A stretch of 64,000 bases of DNA from UBA7672 sp963718145 (GTDB lineage Bacteria; Pseudomonadota; Alphaproteobacteria; Caulobacterales; Hyphomonadaceae): the NCBI GenBank assembly GCA_963718145.1, contig CAVQYJ010000012.1, positions 62,001-126,000 of the forward strand. The letters are read 5' to 3'. The position numbers and the translations under genes were made by a program. The notes under the pieces were generated by a model, which searched no databases, had not been told where the DNA came from, and was given only the letters and a program-made list of their open reading frames with translations. Numbering within the stretch: the first letter of the stretch is position 1; each line of letters starts with the position of its first letter. Positions 1 through 8,534 of this stretch are shown one piece after another.

Positions 1-308
1 CGCTTGGTGACCAGTGCATCGCACTCAGGCCGATCCATGGGAGCGAATGCGACATCCGTGGCGACGGCCTTGGCGGAATGGATCTGGCGCGGCGAGGCCA
101 GCCTGTCTGGCTTTCCGCCGAGCGCCACGCAGATCCGCTTGCGGTTCTCGATGACTTTCTCTGGCTCGTCGCCTGATCCCGGTCCGCAGTTCAGCGACTT
201 GTAGACGCCGCTCGACACACCGCCGCGCCGGCCGAAGAAGCCATGGCGCACGTGCATCGAGTACCGTTTGATGGCGGGGACTTCCTCACTGGGCGGGATG
301 TCGCTCAT
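1..308 (-). CDS. pgeF: Laccase-domain protein PgeF (YfiH family), partial
   Basis: About 102 N-terminal residues are present; the gene runs off the left edge of the window. It opens with ATG and MSDIPPSEEVPA, followed by the family hallmark RHGFFGRRGGVS (here about residues 22-33) and a stretch containing SLNCGPGSGDEPEKV and ASPRQIHSAK. The family is the multicopper-oxidase-like purine nucleoside phosphorylase/polyphenol oxidase group; E. coli PgeF (YfiH) removes wrongly incorporated amino acids from UDP-MurNAc peptides. It lies 20 bases after midA on the same strand, so lgt, midA and pgeF form one operon, a common alphaproteobacterial arrangement. The metal-site His and Cys residues lie outside the window and cannot be checked. 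Confidence 0.88.
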   Translation of the reverse strand, partial: MSDIPPSEEVPAIKRYSMHVRHGFFGRRGGVSSGVYKSLNCGPGSGDEPEKVIENRKRICVALGGKPDRLASPRQIHSAKAVATDVAFAPMDRPECDALVTK

Positions 309-328
309 CAGGTGCTCACTCCACTGGA

Positions 329-1394
329 CTAGAAGCCGGGCGGCGGCGTGGCGGCGTCTTCGGCTGGCGCTTTGGGAGCGAGGCAGATCGCCTTGAAGCG
401 CGCGCCCATCTCCTCTGGCGCCATCAGCTTGCGCATGGCGGCGCGCACTTCGTCGGCCTTGCCGGGGTTGGCCTGCGCCAGAGACAGCTCGCGTTCGCGC
501 GCGCCGAGGCGCTTGAGGAAATAGCCCTGCTGGATCGGGCCGTGCACGGCGAGCCCCTCGGCCTCGGCTAGGTTCCTGAGACGCGGGAAAGTCGACATCG
601 GCGGTAAGATCGCTGCGGCCCGGGTCTGCCAGCGGATCGACCTGCTTGCCGAGCCGGTATGAGCGCAGCGTGTCATCTGGAGAGCGGTCGTCGGGGCCAT
701 AGTCGATGAGCAGCGCGCGGCCGGGATGCTGGCGGAAGCGTTCCGCGATGCCGTTGACCAGGGTTCCCAGCGCAGGCGCAAACTCGACCCCCTCGCCAAC
801 GGGAATGACGCCCTGCGGCAGCTGGGCCGTATGGGGGCCGAGGCCGAAGTCGAGTTCGCCGAATACGTCGACACCGACCTGCCGTTCGCGCCAGCCATTG
901 CCGTCGCGCACGAACTGGCGGATCGCCATGCAGTCGAGGAATTCGTTGGCGATGATGATCGAAGGGCCCGTCGGAGTTTTGTCCAGGCCGTCGAAATGCT
1001 CGACGCGCCTCGGGGCAAGCGTGTCGATCTGCATGCTGCGCAGAGTCGGGCTTGCTTCGACGAGGGCTACCTTGGCCGCGTCGCTGAAGCCGGTGACGGA
1101 ATCCGCTGCGCGCAGCATGTCCGCCATCATCGTGCCGCGGCCGGGGCCAAGTTCGATCAACCAGAATGGCTTGGGCGACCCCATCCGGATCCACTCATGG
1201 GCGGCCCACAGGCCGAGCAGTTCGCCGAACACCTGGCTGATCTCGGGCGCCGTGGTGAAGTCTTCGTTGAAGCCGGGTCGCGTGGCGTAATAGCCCTCAC
1301 GTGGATCGTGCAGGCATGTAAGCATGTAGAGGGACACGGGCATGGGGCCGTTGACGCGGATCATGTCCGCGATCCGGGCCCGCAGGTCGCTCAC
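329..1394 (-). pseudogene. midA: SAM-dependent methyltransferase MidA/NDUFAF7 family, frameshifted
   Basis: The GTG start at 1394 overlaps the lgt stop as GTGA. Translation gives clear DUF185 motifs: REGYYATRPGF, DFTTAPEISQVFGELLG, the SAM-binding ELGPGRGTMMADMLR and ANEFLDCMAIRQFV. The relatives NDUFAF7 and MidA methylate an arginine of a complex I subunit. The frame holds to about position 590 (ending near ADVDF) and the real C-terminus (PRLRNLAEAEGLAVHGP onward, stop at 329) continues in another frame. Removing one base from the TTT in GACTTTCCC (588-590) restores a 354-residue protein of normal length. By chance the broken frame has no stop before pgeF, so it can look like a MidA-PgeF fusion. 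A sequencing indel is the simplest explanation. Confidence 0.85.
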
Positions 1395-2326
1395 GCAGGA
1401 CTCGCCGGAGGCGTCGAGGCCGTCGCGCCGCGCTGCGCCCGCCAGATCAGCCACGCTCCGCCGATCAGCATCGGGATCGACAGCAGCATGCCCATGGTGA
1501 ACCATTCTGGCATGCGGCCTTGCGTGAAGTTGTCGGGTTCGCGGAAGTTCTCGACGAAGGTTCGGCAGAGGGCGTATCCGACCAGGAAAATGCCGCCGAC
1601 AAGGCCGGGCTTGGCCAGCGCCTTGAAGCGCCATACCGCGATCGCGCACACGGCGAAAAGTAACGCGCCTTCGAGAGCGGCTTCATAGAGCTGGCTGGGG
1701 TGGACGGTCTGCAATCCTTCGACCGAGCCCCACTGCCGCGTTGTCCAGTCATAGGTTGGAAAGCGCATGCCCCAAGGCGCATCGGTCGGGCGGCCATAGA
1801 GTTCGGCATTTATGAAATTGGCAATGCGAACGAGAAAGATGCCGATCGGCGCCGCGGCGCAGGCGATGTCGCCAAGCCGGATCAGCGAGATCTTCCGCGC
1901 ATAAGAGGTGTAGACAACGGCAAGCGTCGCGCCGATCAGGCCGCCGTGGAACGACATGCCGCCTTCCCACATGCGCAGGATGAACGCCGGATCACTGGTC
2001 AGCTTCTGCGGTTCGTAGGGCAGGGTGTAGAACAGGATGTAACCGATCCGGCCCCCGAGCAGAATTCCGATCATCGCCCAGAAGGCAAAGTCGTCGATGT
2101 CTGCCTTGCTAACCGGAGACTTTTCGCTTTGGCCGAAGAGCTGCGGGCGCGAAACGATCTTCGTGGCGTACCACCAGCCGAGCAGCAGACCGAAGATGTA
2201 GCCCAGCGCGTACCAGCGGATCGGGAAGGGGCCGAGATGGATCGGTCCCAGGTCCATGTCCGGCAAAGGAATGGTGAATGCCGCGGGGTCGATCCGCGGA
2301 AAGGGGATTTCAAACCGAAAGGGCAT
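1391..2326 (-). CDS. lgt: Prolipoprotein diacylglyceryl transferase
   Basis: This 311-residue polytopic inner-membrane enzyme moves a diacylglyceryl group from phosphatidylglycerol to the lipobox cysteine of prolipoproteins, the first step of lipoprotein maturation. The Lgt signature is visible as VRIANFINAELYGRPTD, preceded by GGRIGYILFY and GGMSFHGGLIGA and followed by HPSQLYEAALEG; these carry the conserved His, Arg and Asn residues of the active cavity. Length and the spread of hydrophobic segments are normal for the family. It is the first gene of the lgt-midA-pgeF run and its stop overlaps the midA start by four bases, which suggests translational coupling. Confidence 0.96.
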   Translation of the reverse strand: MPFRFEIPFPRIDPAAFTIPLPDMDLGPIHLGPFPIRWYALGYIFGLLLGWWYATKIVSRPQLFGQSEKSPVSKADIDDFAFWAMIGILLGGRIGYILFYTLPYEPQKLTSDPAFILRMWEGGMSFHGGLIGATLAVVYTSYARKISLIRLGDIACAAAPIGIFLVRIANFINAELYGRPTDAPWGMRFPTYDWTTRQWGSVEGLQTVHPSQLYEAALEGALLFAVCAIAVWRFKALAKPGLVGGIFLVGYALCRTFVENFREPDNFTQGRMPEWFTMGMLLSIPMLIGGAWLIWRAQRGATASTPPASPA

Positions 2327-2412
2327 GTGTTGGGCCTGCTTTGAAATCCCGGGCGATCCGCGCCATATAGATACTGGCTCCGTTACCGGGGTCCATACCA
2401 GAGGCGCGTCAC

Positions 2413-2667
2413 ATGCAGACGAGAAACCCGTTCGCAGAGGATTTTTCCCGTATCATGCAGGGTGCTGCGGGCATGGCGCAGGCCGCCAATGACGAGGCCA
2501 AAGCGCTGTTCCGGTCGGCTGTGGAGCGTCTTGTCGCAGACATGGACCTCGCCAAGCGCGAGGAGGTGGAAGCGCTGAAAACACTCGCGCGCACGGCCAT
2601 GGAGCGGGCGGAAGCGCTGGAAAGGCGCGTCGCGGAGCTCGAAGCGAAGCTGGGCGGCAAGGGCTGA
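2413..2667 (+). CDS. BMFP-domain protein, UbiK-like ubiquinone accessory factor
   Basis: This 84-residue protein is mostly helix. The N-terminal half (NPFAEDFSRIMQGAAGMAQAANDEAKALFRS) is followed by a heptad-rich coiled coil ending in ALERRVAELEAKLGG, the layout of BMFP/YqiC proteins. The E. coli member UbiK helps the aerobic ubiquinone-biosynthesis complex and forms trimers with membrane-fusogenic behaviour. It is transcribed away from lgt, about 86 bases from the lgt start, and reads toward the YbjN gene. The family assignment is firm; the ubiquinone role is inferred from E. coli. Confidence 0.8.
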   Translation: MQTRNPFAEDFSRIMQGAAGMAQAANDEAKALFRSAVERLVADMDLAKREEVEALKTLARTAMERAEALERRVAELEAKLGGKG

Positions 2668-2781
2668 ACCACGCGATTCGTCCTGCCAAACGGTTAACCA
2701 ACCTGCAATTGTGAAACCTTGCGGCGCTCTGTAAGCGTCGAAACACTAGGGCCAACTGCCCTACGATTCTTGGAGGCCCGG

Positions 2782-3285
2782 ATGTCGGCTCTCGACTCTC
2801 ACGCCCACGACTTCTCCGACCGGTCGATGGATGTCATTGAACAGACGCTGCTCGCCGCGGATTGGGCGTGCGAGCGTTCCGAGGAAGGCGTGATCCACTG
2901 CGCCGCGATGACCAAGTGGGGTGAGTTCGGCGGCATGTTCGTGTGGCGGGCGGAGCCGGCCTCGCTGAATTTCTCGCTGACCCTGGACCTGCGTGCGCCA
3001 AGCGCGAAGCAGCATGCAATCTCCGAACTGCTGCGCAAGATCAACGAGCGGCTGTGGCTCGGCCACTTCGACTACTGGAGCGACGAGGGCGTCGCAGTGT
3101 TCCGTCACACCATCCCGATGCTTGATCGCATCGCGCCCGATCCGGGCGAGATTGCCGCCGTGCTGGCTGCCGCGCTCGATGCTGCTGACCAGTTCCTGCC
3201 CGCGTTCAACTTCGTGGTCTGGGCCGGCAAGTCGGCCGAGGAAGCTGTCGCGGCCGTGGTGTTCGAGACTTCCGGCGAGGCTTAG
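2782..3285 (+). CDS. YbjN domain-containing protein
   Basis: The start at 2782 is chosen because GGAGG lies at 2772-2776 just before ATG; an upstream in-frame ATG at 2719 has no such site. The 167-residue product has the YbjN fold pattern: an N-terminal segment (VIEQTLLAADWACERS), a beta-rich middle (GEFGGMFVWRAEPASLNFSLTLDLR), then KINERLWLGHFDYWSDEGVAVFRHTIPM and a C-terminal helix with DQFLPAFNFVVWAGKSAEEA. YbjN proteins are type III secretion chaperone-like folds linked to motility and stress in enterobacteria; the function in this group is not settled. It ends four bases before proC, and this pairing is common in alphaproteobacteria. Confidence 0.85.
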   Translation: MSALDSHAHDFSDRSMDVIEQTLLAADWACERSEEGVIHCAAMTKWGEFGGMFVWRAEPASLNFSLTLDLRAPSAKQHAISELLRKINERLWLGHFDYWSDEGVAVFRHTIPMLDRIAPDPGEIAAVLAAALDAADQFLPAFNFVVWAGKSAEEAVAAVVFETSGEA

Positions 3286-3289
3286 TCTC

Positions 3290-4126
3290 ATGTCTGCCGC
3301 CGGCGCATTGAAGCAGGCGGTACTCATCGGCGCAGGACGTATGGGCGGCGCGATGGCGCGCGGCTGGCTGCGCGACCTGAAGGCGGCAGGGCTTTCCGGC
3401 CTGATCATCGTGGAGCCGCAGCCGGACGTCGACGTCCAGGCGGCAGCGGCGAACAAGCTGGTCACGCTCAATCCGGCGCCGGCGCCTGCGGACATTGTCG
3501 TGCTGGCGGTCAAGCCGCAGGGGTTCGGCGCGGCGGCTGCGGACCTCAAGGCCTGGGTCGGGCCAGGGACGCTGGTCGTATCGATCATGGCTGGCGTGAC
3601 CATTGACAGGATTGCCGGCGCGTTGGGTTCGCCAAGGGTTGCCCGCGCAATGCCCAACACGCCAGGCGCTATCGGCAAGGGCGTTACAGGGATTTCATTG
3701 TCGGCGGCGTGCAGCGATGCCGAGACCCTCGCTACATCGCAATTGCTCGCGCCTCTCGGGCTCGTGGTCGGGCCGCTGGCTGAATCGCAAATGGATGCGG
3801 TGACGGCGGTATCCGGTTCGGGCCCCGCCTATGTGTTCCTCATGGTGGAGGCTCTGGTGGCGGCAGGGCGTGCGGTGGGGTTGGGTGATGCGGAGGCGCA
3901 TGCGTTGGCGCGCGAGACGGTGGTGGGGGCGGGCGCGCTGCTGGCGCAGTCGGCGCAGTCGCCCGCGGAGCTGCGGGTGGCGGTGACGTCGCCGGGCGGC
4001 ACGACGGCGGCGGCGCTGGAGGTGCTGATGGAGCACGGCGCGCTGCACGAGCTGATGCGGCGCGCGGTGGAAGCCGCGGCGCAGCGCGGCGCGGTGTTGG
4101 CGCAGGAGGCGCAGAAGAAGCCGTAG
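3290..4126 (+). CDS. proC: Pyrroline-5-carboxylate reductase
   Basis: ProC reduces 1-pyrroline-5-carboxylate to L-proline with NAD(P)H, the last step of proline synthesis. The 278-residue protein begins MSAAGALKQAVLIGAGRMGG, giving the Rossmann GAGRMG motif at about residue 14. It has the expected AVKPQGF segment, the central signature AVTAVSGSGPAYVFLMVEAL and the C-terminal VTSPGGTTAAALEVL. The start follows the YbjN stop by four bases, so the two genes are probably co-transcribed. The stop codon directly abuts the stop of the histidine kinase on the other strand (4126/4127), leaving no intergenic terminator. Confidence 0.95.
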   Translation: MSAAGALKQAVLIGAGRMGGAMARGWLRDLKAAGLSGLIIVEPQPDVDVQAAAANKLVTLNPAPAPADIVVLAVKPQGFGAAAADLKAWVGPGTLVVSIMAGVTIDRIAGALGSPRVARAMPNTPGAIGKGVTGISLSAACSDAETLATSQLLAPLGLVVGPLAESQMDAVTAVSGSGPAYVFLMVEALVAAGRAVGLGDAEAHALARETVVGAGALLAQSAQSPAELRVAVTSPGGTTAAALEVLMEHGALHELMRRAVEAAAQRGAVLAQEAQKKP

Positions 4127-5485
4127 TCAGTCGTCGATGTCGTCGTCGTCCTGCTCGCGCTTGCGGCCCTTGAGGTCGACGTCGAAGGGGAGGCGGAGGG
4201 TGGCCTTGAGGCCCCCGAGGTCGGACTTGCCGAGCGTGACGTCGCCGCCATGGGCGCGGGCGGTATCGCGGGCGATGGTGAGGCCGAGGCCGACGCCGGA
4301 GACGTTCTGGTTACGCGAAGCGTCGAGGCGGCTGAAGGGGCGGAAGGCGTCTTCATACATGTTGGCGGGGATGCCAGGGCCGTCGTCTTCCACGGTCACA
4401 ACGGCTTCGCCGGCTTCGCGCAGTACGCTCACACGCACCTTTTTCCCGTAGTCGGCGGCGTTGTTGGCGAGGTTGGCAATTGCGCGTTTCATGGCGAGGG
4501 CGCGCACACGCATAGTGACCGGCGTCGGCCCGACGAACTGGTAGGCAGAGCGCAAGGCGATGTGGTTGCTGGCGTCCTGGGCGAGGGCGGCGAGGTTGAT
4601 TTCCTCGGGCTGCTCGCCTTCCTCGCCACGCGCGAAGGCGAGGTAGCCGTCGAGCATGCGCTCCATCTCGACGATGTCGGCCTTGGCGGCGTTGGCGTCG
4701 TGCTCCTTGGGCAGGAGAGCGAGTTCGAGCTTGAGGCGGGCAAGCGGCGTGCGCAGGTCGTGGCTGACGCCGGCGAGCATGGCGGTGCGCTGGTCGGCGT
4801 AGCGCCGGATGCGATTGCGCATCTGTATCAAGGAGCGCGCTGCGCGGCGGACTTCGAGGGCGCCGGAGGGACGGAAGTCTGGCGCGTCTTCGCCGCGGCC
4901 GAACGCGTCAGCGGCCCAGGAGAGCTGCAGGATCGAACGCACCTGATTGCGCAGGAACAAGTAGGAGGTTAGCAGAAGCAGGACCGAGAAACCGAGCGAC
5001 CAGCCAATAAACTGGGGCGCAGAGGCGATGGTGATGTCGACGCGCTTGCGATCGAGGCGCGCAACCAGCGTGCCTTCGTCGACACCGAGGCGGACTTCGA
5101 CGGTATCGGCGGCGGGGTAGAAGGCGTAAGACATCGTGCTGCCTGCTGCTGCGGCCGCGAGTTCGCGCGCTAGTTCTTCGCAGCATTTCTGGCCGGGCGC
5201 CGGCTGGCGGAGCGACGCATCCTCCGAATAGGAGATCTGCATGAGGCCGGATCGATTGATTGCGTCGGCGTAGTCGGCCCACTGCTCCGGATGGAGCACG
5301 CGATACCTTGCGGCGACGGTGAGTTCCTGTGCGAACGAGCGCGACAGCTTTGTGTTGACCTGGCCCACGTGGGTATTGAAGAAGAAGAGCGTCATGGCGA
5401 TGACGAACACCATCATCGGCACGATCAAGATGAGGATGTGGCGGGCATTGTATCCGCGGGGCGTATAGTCGCGCAGCCTGACCAT
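4127..5485 (-). CDS. EnvZ-like sensor histidine kinase
   Basis: This is a 452-residue membrane kinase. A transmembrane helix (ILILIVPMMVFVIAMTLFFF) starts near residue 17, a periplasmic domain of about 110 residues follows, and a second helix (FIGWSLGFSVLLLLTSYLFL) leads into a HAMP-type linker. The dimerisation helix carries the phosphorylated histidine in GVSHDLRTPLARLKLEL, and the ATP-binding domain shows NLANNAADYG, VEDDGPGIP and GVGLGLTIARD. It is the last gene of the operon headed by the MarR and OmpR-type genes, only three bases after the FkbM gene. Its partner is presumably the response regulator at 6325-7002. The signal is unknown. Confidence 0.9.
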   Translation of the reverse strand: MVRLRDYTPRGYNARHILILIVPMMVFVIAMTLFFFNTHVGQVNTKLSRSFAQELTVAARYRVLHPEQWADYADAINRSGLMQISYSEDASLRQPAPGQKCCEELARELAAAAAGSTMSYAFYPAADTVEVRLGVDEGTLVARLDRKRVDITIASAPQFIGWSLGFSVLLLLTSYLFLRNQVRSILQLSWAADAFGRGEDAPDFRPSGALEVRRAARSLIQMRNRIRRYADQRTAMLAGVSHDLRTPLARLKLELALLPKEHDANAAKADIVEMERMLDGYLAFARGEEGEQPEEINLAALAQDASNHIALRSAYQFVGPTPVTMRVRALAMKRAIANLANNAADYGKKVRVSVLREAGEAVVTVEDDGPGIPANMYEDAFRPFSRLDASRNQNVSGVGLGLTIARDTARAHGGDVTLGKSDLGGLKATLRLPFDVDLKGRKREQDDDDIDD

Positions 5486-5488
5486 GGG

Positions 5489-6319
5489 TTAGTCCCGAAG
5501 TGTCAGGAACACGTTGGCCTTGTCGCGATGCGCCTCGGCATAGCCGAATTGGCGCATGTGCGCGATGCAGTCCCACCGCCACCGTGACGAATTGCAATGC
5601 TCGATCAGCACGGCTCGAGGGAAGAGCGATCGGGCCTCGTTCTCGTAGAAAGTCTGAAGGACCGCGTCCTCGAAGCCTTCAACATCGATCTTCATGACCT
5701 CGACGCGAGTGACATTCTCCCGTCGCAGGAGGTCGCCCAGCGGCAGCATGGGCACGCTGACGTGTTTGCCGCCGACTCCCGTCCGCAGCGAGGCCTGGCC
5801 GAGTTCGTCCGGGATGGCGAGGTTGGCCATGCCTGCTTCGGGACCGAGAGCCGCCTCGACGAGCACGGTGCGCACGCCTTCGGCAGCGAGATCATTGGCG
5901 GATTCCATGTTGAAGCGGAGTCGCGCGAAGACTTCCGGCTGGGGTTCGATAGAGATCACGGCGCCGCCACGCTGAAGGAGGGAGCTTGCGAACAACGAGA
6001 ACATGCCGGCATTGGCGCCGATATCGACGAAGGTTCCAGTTGGCTGCAGGTGGCGGCGGACGAAGTCGAATTCCGGACGGCTGTAGGTCGCGGGGTTCAG
6101 CACCGCCTTCATTTCCGAGTAGTTGGATTCCAGATGCACGCGGGCGTTGCGGCCCCAGAGGCGCACATCCAGCGGGGTCGAGGAATGCTTGCGCAGCAGG
6201 TTTCCGATGGCCTTGCGCGCATGACCACGGCCGAGGACGGTGCGCTGGGAGAGCGCCAGCAAGGCCGAGGCGAAGGGCGTGGGATGATAGCTACCGAAGG
6301 GCGGGACGTCGGCGGTCAT
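5489..6319 (-). CDS. FkbM family methyltransferase
   Basis: The 276-residue protein carries the FkbM-type class I methyltransferase core: FVDIGANAGMFSLFAS (SAM-binding motif I), ISIEPQPEVFARLRFN (motif II), then VEVMKIDVEGFEDAVL, the characteristic late motif. FkbM enzymes O-methylate sugars or other small molecules; the substrate cannot be read from sequence. It sits between the response regulator (five bases upstream) and the histidine kinase (three bases downstream), all on one strand. That places a methyltransferase inside a two-component operon, which is not the usual arrangement. It could modify a cell-surface molecule under the same control, but that is inference. Confidence 0.88.
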   Translation of the reverse strand: MTADVPPFGSYHPTPFASALLALSQRTVLGRGHARKAIGNLLRKHSSTPLDVRLWGRNARVHLESNYSEMKAVLNPATYSRPEFDFVRRHLQPTGTFVDIGANAGMFSLFASSLLQRGGAVISIEPQPEVFARLRFNMESANDLAAEGVRTVLVEAALGPEAGMANLAIPDELGQASLRTGVGGKHVSVPMLPLGDLLRRENVTRVEVMKIDVEGFEDAVLQTFYENEARSLFPRAVLIEHCNSSRWRWDCIAHMRQFGYAEAHRDKANVFLTLRD

Positions 6320-6324
6320 GGCGC

Positions 6325-7002
6325 TCAGTCCCCCGTGAGGCGGTAGCCGACGCCGCGCACGGTTTGCAGATGCACAGGCTCGCGGGGATCGCGTTCGATC
6401 TTGCGGCGCAGACGCGTGACCTGGACATCGACGGAACGCTCGACGCCGGCGGCCGTGAGGGCCGCGAGTTCCTGTCGGGAGATGGCGGCGCCCGCACGGG
6501 CGGCGAGGATAGAGAGAAGCTGCGTTTCGCTTTCGGTGAGGCGCACGAGCCTGCCATCGCGGCGCAACTCTCCCTTGTTCACATGGAACACCATGCCCGA
6601 CAGGTGGATCTCCTCGACAGGCGCTTCGGGCGCCGCGCGCTTGAGAATGGAGCCGATGCGGAGGACGAGTTCTTCCGGCTCGAAGGGCTTGGGCAGGTAG
6701 TCATCGGCGCCAAGCTTCAAGCCTTCGATGCGCTCGGCGGGCTGGCCTCGTGCTGTGAGCAGGATGACGGGCGTATCGCTGGTCTCGCGGATGCCCTTCA
6801 GAAGGGAGAGCCCGTCCTCGCCGGGCATCATGACGTCGAGCACCATGAGGTCGAACGACATGGTTTGCATCAGGCGGCGGGCGTGAGCCGAGTCCTTCGC
6901 CACGGTGACGTCGTGGCCTTCGCGCGAGAGGAAACGGCGCAACAGGTCGCGCAGCCGGTCGTCGTCATCGACGACGAGGACGTGGCTCTTGTGCTGGCTC
7001 AC
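6325..7002 (-). CDS. OmpR/PhoB-type response regulator (PetR-like)
   Basis: The 225-residue protein has a receiver domain with acidic pocket VVDDDD, phospho-acceptor Asp56 in LMVLDVMMPGEDG and Lys in LPKPFEPEE, then a winged-helix domain beginning about residue 125 (LRRDGRLVRLTESETQLL) and ending in the recognition segment DVQVTRLRRKIE and VHLQTVRGVGYRL. Its start overlaps the MarR stop by four bases (ATGA). A MarR gene directly followed by an OmpR-type gene matches the petP-petR pair described in Rhodobacter capsulatus, so this is probably PetR. No cytochrome bc1 genes are visible nearby, so I leave the symbol open. Confidence 0.9.
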   Translation of the reverse strand: MSQHKSHVLVVDDDDRLRDLLRRFLSREGHDVTVAKDSAHARRLMQTMSFDLMVLDVMMPGEDGLSLLKGIRETSDTPVILLTARGQPAERIEGLKLGADDYLPKPFEPEELVLRIGSILKRAAPEAPVEEIHLSGMVFHVNKGELRRDGRLVRLTESETQLLSILAARAGAAISRQELAALTAAGVERSVDVQVTRLRRKIERDPREPVHLQTVRGVGYRLTGD

Positions 7003-7565
7003 GAGTCGCCTCGGAGCCGCAGGATATCCGACAGCACGCGGCGCGCTGACGCCACGGCTTCGGGGCCGGCCGAGAGGAAGGCCTGGCGCAGGGCGTTGCG
7101 GCGGCGTTCGGTGGCGTCGCGGGTGAAGCTCATGCCTTCGGCGGTGAGCGTGACGAGGCGGCGGCGCTTGTCGCGCGTGTCGGTCTCGCGTTTCACAAGA
7201 TTGCGCGCTTCGAGCTGGTTGAGGTTGCGAGCGAGCGACTGCTTGGGGGCCGCCAGGCGGCTGCGCAGGTCGCCGACATCCATGGCGCCTCGGTCAAAGA
7301 TTTCCTGCAGGATCTCGATCTCCGGCCCCGAGAGGCTGGCAGGCGCGCCGGCCGACTCGACGAGCTGGTCCAGGCGGCGTGCAGCGGCCCGGATCACGGC
7401 GGCGCTTTCGTTGAGGTCCTGGTCGCGCAGGTACAGCCGGCCATCTCCCGCGGACGGTGGCCCCGCAGATGGGGCGCCTGCCGGCGCAGGCGCCGGCTGG
7501 GGTCGGTTGACAGGCATGGCCATGGGCGGACAATGGGAGAGTGAGACGCGAAACTCAAGCATCAA
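6999..7565 (-). CDS. MarR family transcriptional regulator (PetP-like)
   Basis: The 188-residue protein has a Pro/Ala-rich N-terminal extension of about 45 residues, then a MarR winged-helix core: GPEIEILQEIFDRGAMDVGDLRSRLAAPKQSLARNLNQLEARNLVKRETDTRDKRRRL, where the last part is the basic beta-wing typical of MarR proteins (DxRxKRRR). It heads the operon with the response regulator, FkbM gene and kinase, and is divergent from the aminotransferase gene with 32 bases between the two starts. The gap could hold its operator, but I see no convincing palindrome there. The pairing with an OmpR-type gene suggests PetP. Confidence 0.85.
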   Translation of the reverse strand: MMLEFRVSLSHCPPMAMPVNRPQPAPAPAGAPSAGPPSAGDGRLYLRDQDLNESAAVIRAAARRLDQLVESAGAPASLSGPEIEILQEIFDRGAMDVGDLRSRLAAPKQSLARNLNQLEARNLVKRETDTRDKRRRLVTLTAEGMSFTRDATERRRNALRQAFLSAGPEAVASARRVLSDILRLRGDS

Positions 7566-7597
7566 CCCACAGACAGCGTTTCCCGAGGACGTAAGGT

Positions 7598-8518
7598 ATG
7601 GCTGCCCCTTCTGCGAACTTTATTCCCTATGACGACCGCGATGGCTGGATCTGGCTCGACGGCAAGATGACGCCGTGGCGGGACGCAAAGATCCACGTAT
7701 TGACCCACAGCCTGCACTACGGATCGTGCGTGTTCGAGGGCGAGCGCGCCTACGAGGGCGTAGTATTCCGTAGCAATGATCACTCGAAACGACTGCACAA
7801 GTCGGCCGAGCTGGTGGGCTACAAATGTCCCGTGCCTGTGGCCGAGCTGGACAAGGTCAAGCTGGAGCTGATGGAGAAGAACGGCCTGGCCAACTGCTAT
7901 GTCCGCGCCTTCTCGTGGCGGGGGTCGGAGATGATGGGCGTGGCGGCCCAGCAGGCTTCCATCCGCACCTGTGTGGCAGTGTGGGAATGGGGCAACTATT
8001 TCGCAGATAAGAACAAAGGCATCCGCGTGACGATGTCGGAGTGGAAGCGCCCGTCGCCGGAGACGATTCCATCTGCCGCCAAGGCGGCTGGACTCTACAT
8101 GATCTGCACGATGTCGAAGCACAAGGCCGAGGCCGAGGGTTATGCTGACGCGCTGATGCTCGACTATCGCGGATATGTGGCGGAGCTGACAGGAGCGAAC
8201 GTGTTCCTGATCCGGGACGGCGCCATCCACACGCCGACGCCGGACTGCTTCCTGAACGGGCTCACTCGCCAGACCGTGATCGAGCTGGCGCGTGCGCGAG
8301 GCTTCGAGGTGATCGAGCGGCACATCACGCCCGAAGAACTGCCGACCTTCTCGGAATGCTTCATCACCGGATCGGCGGCGGAAGTGACGCCAGTGGCGGA
8401 GATGGCGGGCGTGGCATACCGGCCCGGCAACATTACCGGCTCGCTGGCGGACGACTACAGCCAGCTCGTACGCGGGAAGCTGTCGATCGAGCAGATCAAG
8501 GCGTCAAAAGTAGCGTAG
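7598..8518 (+). CDS. ilvE: Branched-chain amino acid aminotransferase
   Basis: The 306-residue class IV PLP-dependent transaminase interconverts branched-chain 2-oxo acids and Leu, Ile and Val. Visible motifs are THSLHYGSCVFEGERAY near residue 35, YVRAFSWRGSEMMGV, the region holding the PLP lysine (AAGLYMICTMSKHKAEAEG), YVAELTGANVFLI and the late FITGSAAEVTPV. Length is normal. D-amino-acid and aminodeoxychorismate enzymes share the fold, but the overall pattern (FEG, CFITGSAAEVTPV) fits IlvE best. It converges on the HIT gene with a palindromic element between them. Confidence 0.92.
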   Translation: MAAPSANFIPYDDRDGWIWLDGKMTPWRDAKIHVLTHSLHYGSCVFEGERAYEGVVFRSNDHSKRLHKSAELVGYKCPVPVAELDKVKLELMEKNGLANCYVRAFSWRGSEMMGVAAQQASIRTCVAVWEWGNYFADKNKGIRVTMSEWKRPSPETIPSAAKAAGLYMICTMSKHKAEAEGYADALMLDYRGYVAELTGANVFLIRDGAIHTPTPDCFLNGLTRQTVIELARARGFEVIERHITPEELPTFSECFITGSAAEVTPVAEMAGVAYRPGNITGSLADDYSQLVRGKLSIEQIKASKVA

Positions 8519-8534
8519 GCCTGGGTTCTCTAAG

